From positions 1 through 64,000 of the forward strand of contig JAGWAU010000013.1 in NCBI GenBank assembly GCA_021296255.1: a stretch of DNA of 64,000 nucleotides, read 5' to 3'. The translations under genes were made by a program, and so were the position numbers. Shown here piece by piece: positions 1-7,573 of the stretch. Each line of letters starts with the position of its first letter. Position 1 is the stretch's first letter. The notes under the pieces were generated by a model. The model was not told where the DNA came from, did no database searches, and worked only from the letters and a program-made list of their open reading frames with translations. This DNA comes from Alphaproteobacteria bacterium. GTDB lineage: Bacteria; Pseudomonadota; Alphaproteobacteria; UBA2966.

Positions 1-1
1 G

Positions 2-988
2 TACAATTCCGGGCGTAGGGTTGGCGGTGACGGTGGACATCTAAAACGGGTAATCGATGAACCCGCCGGTATGAAGCTGTTCGAGATCGCCAAGGACTAC
101 ATTCGGAAAATCGAAGGCACCTGCGATGGCCGAATCCGAGGGCTACTATGCCCCGAATCAGCCGATATCTGTAGCTTCGAGATGATCCGCGACACACGAA
201 AGGCGTCGGACGACCTCGGAGTGCCCATTCAGATCCACGCGTCCTACAGCGTTCTGGAGTTCTACCAGATGGTCCATGAACATGGCCTGACGCCGATCGA
301 ATTCCTGGAGAAAGCCGGCGTTCTCGGCCCGGGCACGTCCATCGGCCACGGCAATTTCGTGGGCGAGAACCGGCTGATGAACTATGCGGCGGGACGCGAT
401 CTCGACATCCTGGCCGAGACGGGAACTTCCATCGCCCACTGCCCCGTCAACCTCGTGCGGCGGGCGCGCTACCTCGAATGGGACCGATACCAAAAGGCTG
501 GAATCAACATCGCCCTGGGCACCGATACCTATCCCCGCGACATGATCATGCAGATGCGCATGGCGTCGTACTTCGGCAAGGTCATCAGCGGAAGCTTCCT
601 GGCGGGCACCGCGGCCGAAGCGTTCGAGGCCGCGACACTCGGGGGCGCCCGGGCGATTCAGCGGGACGATCTCGGACGGCTGGCGCCGGGCGCCAAGGCG
701 GACATCCTCATCATCGACACGATAGGGCGCAACAACCTTCGCTGGGGTCCGATCAAGGACCCCATCAAAAGCCTGGTCGAATGCGGGATTTCAGATGACG
801 TTGAGACGGTCTTCGTGGACGGGATCGCCCGAATGGAAGACCGCAAGATCGATGGCGTCGACATGTCGGAAATTACGCAACGCGCCCAGTCCGTTGCCGA
901 AGACATATGGGACAATCTGCAGGAGTGGGATCCCCTCGGCCGTACGGCGGAGCAGATGTGTCCGTGGTCATTTCCAATAGCGGAGTGA
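2..988 (+). CDS. amidohydrolase family protein (TRZ/ATZ type), 5'-truncated by window edge
   Basis: The frame is open from base 2, so the gene begins upstream and the ATG at 71 is internal. This is the C-terminal two thirds of a metal-dependent hydrolase that deaminates or dechlorinates N-heterocycles or similar substrates. Visible metal-site motifs are QIHASYS and IGHG (His ligands) and ALGTDT (Asp ligand). The N-terminal HxH pair lies outside the window. The C-terminus has the usual LAPGAKADILIID strand of the composite domain. It is followed after 67 bases by a TRAP receptor gene, suggesting that uptake and hydrolysis of the substrate are linked. The substrate cannot be read from the sequence. 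Confidence 0.85.
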   Translation, partial: YNSGRRVGGDGGHLKRVIDEPAGMKLFEIAKDYIRKIEGTCDGRIRGLLCPESADICSFEMIRDTRKASDDLGVPIQIHASYSVLEFYQMVHEHGLTPIEFLEKAGVLGPGTSIGHGNFVGENRLMNYAAGRDLDILAETGTSIAHCPVNLVRRARYLEWDRYQKAGINIALGTDTYPRDMIMQMRMASYFGKVISGSFLAGTAAEAFEAATLGGARAIQRDDLGRLAPGAKADILIIDTIGRNNLRWGPIKDPIKSLVECGISDDVETVFVDGIARMEDRKIDGVDMSEITQRAQSVAEDIWDNLQEWDPLGRTAEQMCPWSFPIAE

Positions 989-1055
989 GTGGTACCAAGG
1001 CGAAGAAAATCTGTTCGTTCGACTCATCGGAGGCCGACAACAAGGAGGACTTGCC

Positions 1056-2063
1056 GTGAGACATTTCATTACGCGAATTGGTATCTCAGCGTTACTCGTT
1101 CTGGGTGTGGTTGGCCTATCCGCATCCACGAGCAGCGCGGCCCTCAAGGATCCGGTTCATCTGCGGATCGCCACGGCCGGAATCGGCGGCGGCTGGTACA
1201 TCTACGGCGCCACATTCGCTTCGGTGATGCGCAAGGCGCTCCCCAAGGGATCTACCATCGATGTGCTGCCCATCGCGGGCTCGGTTGGTAATCCGAAACT
1301 CGTCAACAAGGGCGATGCGGAATTCGGGCTGGCCCAGACCGTGACGGGTTACTGGGCGACCAAGGGAATCGAGACTTACGACGAGCCGCTGAACAACGTC
1401 AGGGCCATCGCCGGCGGTTTCGACGAACTTTGGATGGCCTTCATCGTCGACAAGAAAAGCGGCCTCATGTCGATAGACGAGGTCAAGGAGAAGAAATATC
1501 CGCTACGACTCCTGACGGCGCAGCGCGGTGGCACGGGCGAGCTCGTGACGCGGATGATCCTGGGCGCCTACGGCATGAGCTACGACAGTCTGGAGGAAGC
1601 TGGCGGGTCGGCAAAGCCTGTGCCGCGGCCCTCGGTGCCCGGCATCATCCGCGAAGGCAAAGCCGATGCCTACAGCCATAGCATCATGGTCGGCCATCCG
1701 ACGGTCGTAGAGCTTTCCACCAACGTCGACGTTCGGTTCCTGCCGCTCAAGAACGACGTGATCGACGAGCTCTCCAAGACCGGCCTGGCCCCCGTCACCA
1801 TTCCTGCCGGGACATTCAAGGGACTGGACAAGGACGTGCCTAGTGTGGGTTCACCGACGATCCTCATCGTGCGGGCCGACTTGGACGAAGAGGTGGTCTA
1901 CACGGTCACCAAAGCGCTGTTGGAGAACAAAGCGGCGCTGGACAAGGGCCATGCCGGCCTGAAGCCGTTCGATCCCGAGACCGCTTGGAAGCAGGAAAAG
2001 CTTAGCGTACCACTGCATCCTGGCGCGGCTCGGTACTACAAGGAGCGAGGCTGGATGAAGTAG
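1056..2063 (+). CDS. TAXI family TRAP transporter solute-binding protein
   Basis: This is a periplasmic receptor of a tripartite ATP-independent transporter. The GTG start at 1056 is preceded by AAGGAGG at 1042-1048. Residues 1-28 form a signal peptide ending in SSA. The mature part begins with the TAXI hallmark IATAGIGGGWYIYG and continues with GSVGNPKLVNKGDAEFGL, as in TAXI receptors. The length of 335 aa is normal. It lies directly downstream of the amidohydrolase and upstream of a permease relic at 2251; the intact fused permease is at 4806. It probably delivers an organic anion or N-heterocycle to that permease. Confidence 0.9.
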   Translation: MRHFITRIGISALLVLGVVGLSASTSSAALKDPVHLRIATAGIGGGWYIYGATFASVMRKALPKGSTIDVLPIAGSVGNPKLVNKGDAEFGLAQTVTGYWATKGIETYDEPLNNVRAIAGGFDELWMAFIVDKKSGLMSIDEVKEKKYPLRLLTAQRGGTGELVTRMILGAYGMSYDSLEEAGGSAKPVPRPSVPGIIREGKADAYSHSIMVGHPTVVELSTNVDVRFLPLKNDVIDELSKTGLAPVTIPAGTFKGLDKDVPSVGSPTILIVRADLDEEVVYTVTKALLENKAALDKGHAGLKPFDPETAWKQEKLSVPLHPGAARYYKERGWMK

Positions 2064-2162
2064 AGAGGTCTATGGGCTGATCCGGATTTCCGGAGATACC
2101 GCGGGGCTTGTCGCCAAAATTCCGGGTATGCCCGTAACGCGTGTTCACGCTTTACCGCTAGT

Positions 2163-2179
2163 CCACTTGGGCCAAGTGG
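2163..2179. repeat. near-perfect 17-base palindrome
   Basis: The arms CCACTTGG and CCAAGTGG are exact inverted copies around one central base. It lies 100 bases past the TAXI stop codon. No T run follows, so it does not look like a classical terminator. It could be an operator or a hairpin protecting the upstream mRNA. Confidence 0.5.
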
Positions 2180-2218
2180 TAGAGGCGTGAGCGCCCATAA
2201 AGGATGCTTGGTACCAGC

Positions 2219-2234
2219 GGGGGGGGGGGGGGGG
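2219..2234. repeat. homopolymer run of 16 G
   Basis: Sixteen consecutive G occur just before a Shine-Dalgarno-like GGGAGG (2236-2241) and the relic ORF at 2251. Such runs are slippage-prone. The run could also be an assembly or sequencing artefact. Confidence 0.9.
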
Positions 2235-2250
2235 CGGGAGGTCGCCTGAG

Positions 2251-2355
2251 ATGTGCGCTAGCGCTACTGCCCCTATAGCCGTCGGGGCCTTTTCCCTGTC
2301 GCAACACACACGACTGATCGAGCGAACCGCTTACCCGGTCGAGGTCCGCTTCTAA
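2251..2355 (+). pseudogene. relic of a TRAP fused permease (N-terminal segment)
   Basis: This 34-codon ORF contains LSQHTRLIERTAY, which is identical to residues 85-97 of the intact permease encoded at 4806-6728. The flanking IAVG also matches. Within the 12 codons SQHTRLIERTAY the two copies differ at five bases, all third positions, so the piece derives from a related functional permease and not from a recent copy. It lies where a permease would normally follow a TAXI receptor. The rest of the gene is gone. Confidence 0.65.
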
Positions 2356-2521
2356 GATGTGAAAACCGAGCCGCTCGGCAAAGGGCAGCATCTCTGTATT
2401 CAACCGGCCGAGATGGTCCAGGCTCCCTTCCTCCCGTTGCAGAAAGTGTCTTCCCAGCCGTTTGTGACACGATAACTCTTGCGCAGGACAGAATTCCAAC
2501 CCTCAGGAGGCCAGACCAGAT

Positions 2522-2965
2522 ATGGAACAGATGCCCTTCATCACCCTCGCCCAATGTCAGGCCGCCATGGCTGCTATGCTCGACGAAGCACAGAAAAAGT
2601 CGGAGCTTCCCGTTGCCATGGCCATCGTCGACAACCACGGCATGCTCATCAACTACCAGGAGATGGATCGGCTTCGGCTGTTCACACGCCGACACGCCAT
2701 CCGCAAGGCCTACACGGCGGCGATCACGGGCATGAACAGCGCTCGTTTCGCTGAAATCAACAGGGCGCGCGACCTCGGGATCCGCGAATTAGGCGGCGAC
2801 CTCCAGCTAACGCCCGGCATTGGCGGTGTGGTCGTCCGCTCGAGCATCCACGACCAGGACGACTTCCACACCAATGTCATGGGCGGTATCGGCGTTGGCG
2901 GCTATTTTTCCGGCAAGGAGGATGAAGAGTTGGCCATGATCGGACTCAAGGCCATGAACGTCTAG
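2522..2965 (+). CDS. GlcG/HbpS family heme-binding-like protein
   Basis: This 147-aa protein belongs to the GlcG/HbpS (former DUF336) family, whose members bind heme or small ligands and often accompany oxygenase or glycolate-type catabolic genes. It has the family features: an N-terminal helix rich in Ala and Met, the strand AMAIVDNHG, and a C-terminal GGIGVGGYFSGKEDEELA segment. No signal peptide is seen. The start is fixed by AGGAGG at 2505-2510. The neighbour on the opposite strand is a Rieske oxygenase, and a second GlcG/Rieske pair occurs at 7574-9299. The role is likely accessory; the ligand is unknown. Confidence 0.8.
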   Translation: MEQMPFITLAQCQAAMAAMLDEAQKKSELPVAMAIVDNHGMLINYQEMDRLRLFTRRHAIRKAYTAAITGMNSARFAEINRARDLGIRELGGDLQLTPGIGGVVVRSSIHDQDDFHTNVMGGIGVGGYFSGKEDEELAMIGLKAMNV

Positions 2966-2975
2966 CTACAGGTCT

Positions 2976-2991
2976 GATCAAATGATTGATC
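2976..2991. terminator. hairpin after the GlcG-like gene
   Basis: GATCAA and TTGATC are separated by ATGA, 11 bases after the stop codon. There is no T run, so if it terminates transcription it is not a canonical intrinsic terminator. It lies between convergent genes. Confidence 0.3.
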
Positions 2992-3204
2992 CTGGGAAAT
3001 CGACTGGTACGGGGTAACTGATTCCGAATTGTTTGAATTTTCTCACGCGCCGTCGAAACAGTGCGAATTGTACGAGTTACCCGATTCGTTAACGCGTGCC
3101 AGCCTGCGTATTCCGCATTAACAGATCGGTAAAGGTCTCGCTGATGTCGGAGTTGGATAGAAAGCGAGGGCAGCGCCCTTGTTCGACACCGCAATTACTC
3201 AGTT

Positions 3205-4503
3205 TTAATCCGGAACAGACATCTGGCCACGTGGATGGCCGAACCTTTCGACCAGGACCTCCTCTAGAGGGAGGCCGTCCGCGGCGTAATGACTTCCCGG
3301 GCGCCTGTGGTAGGCGTCAGCGAGCCGCGCCGCCGCTGGATCTTGGCCCTCTGCCAAGGCCCGGGCGGCATCCACAAGCGTACGCCGGAACTTGACCACC
3401 GCGGCATCGGTCGCAGTGAGATTCTCGGCCGTGCGGTCTGCGATGAAGCCCTGGCTCTGCTGGACCATCAGGTCCTGCTCTGCCAGACCCTTCACCCCGG
3501 TGAAGGTTTGGTTCTTTTGCACAAGTCGGTCGATCTGGAAGTCGTTCGACCGGTTGCGTACCGGCACGTAGCCCGGGCCGCGTTCGGCAATGATGGCGTG
3601 ACCCTTGCCCAGCTTGGCGCGCTCCTCCGGCCCAATATCGCGGTCCGTGTTCCAGGCATAGGCAAAGATCCAGCATGCGCGGTCGGTGATCGGCGCGACG
3701 GTAAAGCCGAAGTAGGTCTCGCCGGGCAATGCCGAAGGCCCGGTGCCGTGGGCGGGCAGCATGAACTGCGTCGTCCGCCAGTAGGTGCCCTCTTCTTCGG
3801 CATCGCGCGCCCAGCCGACGACGAAGCCCGTGTCGTGGTCCAAGATGTGGATCTTCGGGATTGGATTCTTGCGGATCACCTGCAAACGTTGGATGTCGGC
3901 CGGCGCGTACGGATTGTCCGGGGAGGTAACCGACGGCGCCGGCATGTGCAGGAACGAGAAATGGCAGGCGTCGAGATCGCCTTCAATGACCTGGGCCCAA
4001 TTGCACTCTGCGAGCTGTTTGGTGACGAAGCGCCGTTCCGGCGGCATCAACCCGAATTCCAGTTTGGGCATCTCAGGGATGTCTTCCGGGGGGCCGAGCC
4101 AGGCCCAGACGATCTCGCCGTATTCGCACGTCGGATATGAGGTCACCCGAACATTGTCGTGAAGGGGCACACCCGGCTCCACGTTGGGCAAGTCGATCGC
4201 CTTGCCGGAGGCGTCGAATTTCCAGCCATGGTAAACACAGCGCAGACCGCATTCCTCGTTGCGCCCGAAAAACAGATCGGCTCCCCGGTGCGGGCACCGC
4301 CGGTCGAGCAGACCGATGCGGCCCTCCGTGTCGCGGAAGGCAACCAGCTCCTCGCCCATGATGGTCACCCGCACGGGCGATCCATCGGGCTCGGCCAACT
4401 CCTCCGATAAGGCCACGGGCTGCCAGAAACGCCGGAAATAGGCGCCCATCGGCGTACCCGCATCCGTTTGCGTCAGCAGGTCATTGTCTTCCGCCGAAAG
4501 CAT
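3205..4503 (-). CDS. aromatic ring-hydroxylating dioxygenase, Rieske alpha subunit
   Basis: This is a 432-aa non-heme iron oxygenase of the phthalate 4,5-dioxygenase/vanillate demethylase type. The ATG at 4503 is chosen because AGGAGG (4508-4513) lies just upstream; a longer frame is open but lacks support. Rieske cluster ligands are C70-x-H72 and C89-x2-H92. The mononuclear iron site is visible as N168, D178, H181 and H186 (DACHFSFLH). The C-terminal half is the helix-grip catalytic domain. No reductase or ferredoxin gene is nearby, so electrons must come from elsewhere. It is divergent from the TRAP permease. Confidence 0.9.
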   Translation of the reverse strand: MLSAEDNDLLTQTDAGTPMGAYFRRFWQPVALSEELAEPDGSPVRVTIMGEELVAFRDTEGRIGLLDRRCPHRGADLFFGRNEECGLRCVYHGWKFDASGKAIDLPNVEPGVPLHDNVRVTSYPTCEYGEIVWAWLGPPEDIPEMPKLEFGLMPPERRFVTKQLAECNWAQVIEGDLDACHFSFLHMPAPSVTSPDNPYAPADIQRLQVIRKNPIPKIHILDHDTGFVVGWARDAEEEGTYWRTTQFMLPAHGTGPSALPGETYFGFTVAPITDRACWIFAYAWNTDRDIGPEERAKLGKGHAIIAERGPGYVPVRNRSNDFQIDRLVQKNQTFTGVKGLAEQDLMVQQSQGFIADRTAENLTATDAAVVKFRRTLVDAARALAEGQDPAAARLADAYHRRPGSHYAADGLPLEEVLVERFGHPRGQMSVPD

Positions 4504-4805
4504 GGTGCCTCCTTTCCGTTGGGCGACACCGACCTCCACAGTATGACAAGAATATTGAGACGGAGCCAAATGGGTCGGCCCGCCTTCCTCGAACTGAGTC
4601 GGTCGAACAATTCAGAGTTTGGCCGCTTGACTTCCCGGATTCACTCCAAATGTGACATGATTTCAAGTAGGGAGGCGCATCGACCATGCGAACGCCGATT
4701 CGCGGGGACTGGGTGGTTGGCTTCGAAGAGGATCACCACACCCTAGTCACATCAAATCGGATTAGTAGTGAAGGCTGACATTGGGCCTCCGGTTGGTGGT
4801 TGGCT
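4504..4805. other. divergent intergenic region with amidohydrolase relic
   Basis: This 302-base gap separates the Rieske gene (minus strand) from the TRAP permease (plus strand). It must hold both promoters. A TTGACT at 4627-4632 is a possible -35 box for the rightward unit, but no convincing -10 is spaced correctly. The region also contains a short ORF with a strong ribosome-binding site (4686-4778). Confidence 0.5.
4686..4778 (+). pseudogene. probable N-terminal relic of an amidohydrolase
   Basis: A 30-codon ORF starts at ATG 4686 behind GGGAGG (4670-4675). Its product begins MRTPIRGDWVVGFEEDHHTL, which resembles the first beta strands (RGGxVVxFD...HTL) of TRZ/ATZ-type amidohydrolases like the one at the left edge of the window. 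It then runs into TGA. I read it as the 5' stump of an amidohydrolase that once preceded a TAXI/TRAP set; a genuine leader peptide is the alternative. Confidence 0.4.
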
Positions 4806-6728
4806 ATGAGCGACCACAAGCGAGACTTGATGCCGGCGGCCTGGGTGTCCGCGTTTGCTGTCGCCTGGGCCGTCTTCCAGATCTGGGTCGCGTTTTTCGG
4901 CCCGGTCGATAATCTGATCCTGCGGCCGGTCCACGTGTTCTGGGCCGCGGCGCTCACGTTCCTGCTGCGCCCCGGCTTCCGCAAGACTCCGAACCCGAGG
5001 ATCGGCTGGGATGACGTCGCCCTGGCGCTGTTGTCGATCGCCGTCGGCGTCTACATGCTGTCGCAGCACACGCGACTGATCGAGCGCACCGCCTATGTGG
5101 ACTCGGTCGAGCCTGCCGACTACGTGGTCGGAGTCTTGGCCGTCCTCCTGGTCCTGGAGGGTTCGCGACGCCTCGTCGGTATCAGCCTTTCGTTGGTCGC
5201 GGTCGGTTTCATCATCTACGCCTTCGCGGGCCAATACATGCCCGGGATATTCGCGCACCGCGGAATCACCTTTGCACACTTCATCGAGCTGGAGATCCTT
5301 TCGAACCCGCCCGACGGCTTGTTCGGGATGATCACCGGCGTGTCCGCCGAGATGGTGTTTTACTTCATCATGTTCGGGGCGTTTCTGGATCGTTCCGGCG
5401 GGGGCCGACTGTTTACCGACTTCGCTTACGCGATCACCGGCCGGGCGCGTGGTGGGCCGGCCAAGGCAGCGATCGTCAGCAGTTCGCTGTTCGGTACCAT
5501 ATCCGGCAGCGCCGTCGGAAACGTCCTCATCACGGGAACGTTCACGATTCCGCTGATGAAGCGAACCGGGTTTCCCGGCCACGTCGCAGGTGCCATTGAA
5601 GCGGTGGCGTCGACGGGCGGCCAGCTCATGCCTCCCGTCATGGGAGCCGCAGCGTTCATCATGGCCCAGGTGATGGGCGCCCCCTACAAAGATGTCGTCG
5701 TGGCCGCCGCGCTGCCGGCCGTCCTGTTCTACGTTTCGCTCTTCATCAGCGTCGACCGGGAGTCCCGCAAGCGGGGGATGAAAGGTGATCCTCAAGCCGC
5801 GAGCCCCGAGATCTGGAAGGGAATTCTCAAACGCCTCCACTTGATCATCCCCTTGGGTTATCTGGTGTACCTGATCTTCAGCGGCTATTCCCTCGGAACG
5901 GTTGGCATCAGGGCCACCGTGGCGGTAGCCATCGTTAGCCTGCTCAGTGCGGTGACCAGGATGGGGCCGAAGGACTGGTGGCAGGCGTTGGAAACAACCG
6001 CCAAACAATCGATCGTTATTGCCGTGCCATCGGCCGTTGCCGGTAGCGTTGTTGGCCTCATCGTGTTCACGGGCCTCGGGCTCAAACTGACTACTTTGCT
6101 GGTTGATTGGTCGGCCACGTCGCTATTGATCGCGCTGCTCTTCGTCGCTATCGCATGCCTCATTATGGGCATGGGAATGCCGACGGCAGCGGCCTATCTC
6201 ATGGTCGCGGTGCTTATGGCGCCGGCGCTGATCGAACTCGGCATCTCCACCATGGCGGCGCATATGTTCGTCTTCTATTTCGCGATTCTCTCGATGGTGA
6301 CGCCGCCCGTGGGTATGGCCGCCTATGCCGCTGGAGGGGTTGCCAAAGCCAATCTCTGGAGCACGGGCCTGACCGGATTCCGCCTGAGCCTAGTCGCCTT
6401 CATCGTACCCTTTGCCTTCGTCTCCAACGAGGCGCTGTTGTTCAACGGGACCTGGGGCGAAATCCTGTGGGTCACGGTCAGTGCCGGGCTCGGAACACTC
6501 GGACTGGCCGGTGTCGTCACCGGGTACTGGCGGCGCGTCCTCAAGTGGTTCGAACGCATCCTGCTCGGAGTAGCGGCCGTTCTCCTGATCTCGCCGGAGT
6601 TGCGTAGCGACGCGATCGGGCTGGTCATCCTGATCGGAGTGTGGGCTCTTCAATACCTGTTGGCCGGACCACCCGCATTGGCGGCGGAACAGGTGACGAC
6701 GGGCAGCACCGACGAGGACTCGCGCTAA
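4806..6728 (+). CDS. TRAP transporter fused permease (DctQ-DctM, TAXI type)
   Basis: This is a 640-aa inner-membrane protein in which the small 4-helix DctQ-like domain is fused to the 12-helix DctM domain, as is usual for TAXI systems. Many hydrophobic segments are visible. Family motifs include SSLFGTISGSAVGNVLITGTF in the first half of DctM and MGMGMPTAAAYLMVAVLMAP in the second. ATG 4806 is preferred over TTG 4800; no strong Shine-Dalgarno is seen. It probably pairs with the TAXI receptor at 1056. It imports an organic acid using the sodium or proton gradient; the substrate is unknown. Confidence 0.92.
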   Translation: MSDHKRDLMPAAWVSAFAVAWAVFQIWVAFFGPVDNLILRPVHVFWAAALTFLLRPGFRKTPNPRIGWDDVALALLSIAVGVYMLSQHTRLIERTAYVDSVEPADYVVGVLAVLLVLEGSRRLVGISLSLVAVGFIIYAFAGQYMPGIFAHRGITFAHFIELEILSNPPDGLFGMITGVSAEMVFYFIMFGAFLDRSGGGRLFTDFAYAITGRARGGPAKAAIVSSSLFGTISGSAVGNVLITGTFTIPLMKRTGFPGHVAGAIEAVASTGGQLMPPVMGAAAFIMAQVMGAPYKDVVVAAALPAVLFYVSLFISVDRESRKRGMKGDPQAASPEIWKGILKRLHLIIPLGYLVYLIFSGYSLGTVGIRATVAVAIVSLLSAVTRMGPKDWWQALETTAKQSIVIAVPSAVAGSVVGLIVFTGLGLKLTTLLVDWSATSLLIALLFVAIACLIMGMGMPTAAAYLMVAVLMAPALIELGISTMAAHMFVFYFAILSMVTPPVGMAAYAAGGVAKANLWSTGLTGFRLSLVAFIVPFAFVSNEALLFNGTWGEILWVTVSAGLGTLGLAGVVTGYWRRVLKWFERILLGVAAVLLISPELRSDAIGLVILIGVWALQYLLAGPPALAAEQVTTGSTDEDSR

Positions 6729-6793
6729 CTCACTATATGAGGCGAAGGACTCCGGCCGTTTCCGTCGCTATGAGCCGATAGACGCCGTCGGCA

Positions 6794-7558
6794 TCAGTCG
6801 TGGATATAGGCATATTTGTCGACCGTTCCGCGTTCTTCGTGCCAGGCGATGACCTCAATGGAGTGCCCCGTGCCCTCCAATTCCGTGAGAGTGTAGAGCA
6901 ACGGCCCCACCATGTGATCGGGTGTCCAGCATCGAGCGCCCACGAAGTATTCCTTGGGCGACTTGGCTTGGAAGTTGGTCACGGCGAGTGCGGGACATAT
7001 GGCGTTCACCCGGATACCATGCTCCTTCATCATGACGGAGAGGGTCCAATTCATCCCCTCCACCGCGAATTTGGTCGTCGTGTACGGGATGCTGCGCAAG
7101 TGCGTGAAGCCGACGCGCGCGGTCATTGATGAAATGTTGACGATGTGCCCCGCCCCTTGCGCGATCATGTGGGGCAGCACGCTTCGGCAGCAGTAGAAGA
7201 CGCCGTTGATGTTGACGTTGACGACCCCATCCCAATCGGGCGTCTCGATGTCGACGAAGTCACAGCTTGGACCCGAAATCCCGGCATTGTTGACGAGGAT
7301 GTCGATGCGGCCGAATCGGTCGACGGTCTCGTCCATCAAGGACTGAACCTGGGTCTCGTCGGTCACGTCGGTTTCGAGCGCAACGGCCGCCCCGCCGCGG
7401 GCGTTGATTTCTCCGGCGACGCGCTCCGCTTCGGGAAGCAGGATGTCGGCGACGACGACGATGGCGCCTTCCTTGGCCACGGCCTTGGACATGTGCTCAC
7501 CGAATCCCATGCCCCCGCCCGTCATGACGAGAACCTGTTTCGAGAGTTTTCCCGTCAT
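6794..7558 (-). CDS. SDR family NAD(P)-dependent oxidoreductase
   Basis: This is a 254-aa classical short-chain dehydrogenase/reductase. The cofactor motif is TGGGMGFG (residues 13-20), a variant of TGxxxGxG. NNAG, the catalytic Ser in NISSM and YTTTK are all present. The C-terminal part (WTPDHMVGPLLYTLTELEGTGHSIEV) is longer than the usual GG-D ending. AGGAGG stands just upstream of the ATG at 7558. It follows the Rieske gene by only 15 bases, so the two are co-transcribed, suggesting a cis-diol or alcohol dehydrogenation step after oxygenation. Confidence 0.88.
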   Translation of the reverse strand: MTGKLSKQVLVMTGGGMGFGEHMSKAVAKEGAIVVVADILLPEAERVAGEINARGGAAVALETDVTDETQVQSLMDETVDRFGRIDILVNNAGISGPSCDFVDIETPDWDGVVNVNINGVFYCCRSVLPHMIAQGAGHIVNISSMTARVGFTHLRSIPYTTTKFAVEGMNWTLSVMMKEHGIRVNAICPALAVTNFQAKSPKEYFVGARCWTPDHMVGPLLYTLTELEGTGHSIEVIAWHEERGTVDKYAYIHD

Positions 7559-7573
7559 CGGTTCCCTCCTCCC

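Larger units (their letters stand above)
2064..2521. other. intergenic region with palindrome, G tract and gene relic
   Basis: This 458-base gap follows the TAXI receptor and holds no intact gene. It contains a 17-base palindrome (2163-2179), a run of 16 G (2219-2234), and a 34-codon ORF matching part of a TRAP permease (2251-2355). On the minus strand about 2360-2495 has protein-like codon composition but no recognisable family. An AGGAGG at 2505-2510 serves the next gene. The mix suggests a decayed operon segment. Confidence 0.6.

Noticed and set aside
2158-2499. 113-codon minus-strand ORF over the relic region
   Set aside because: Part of it looks protein-like but it includes the G run as poly-Pro and overlaps the permease relic; no family supports it.
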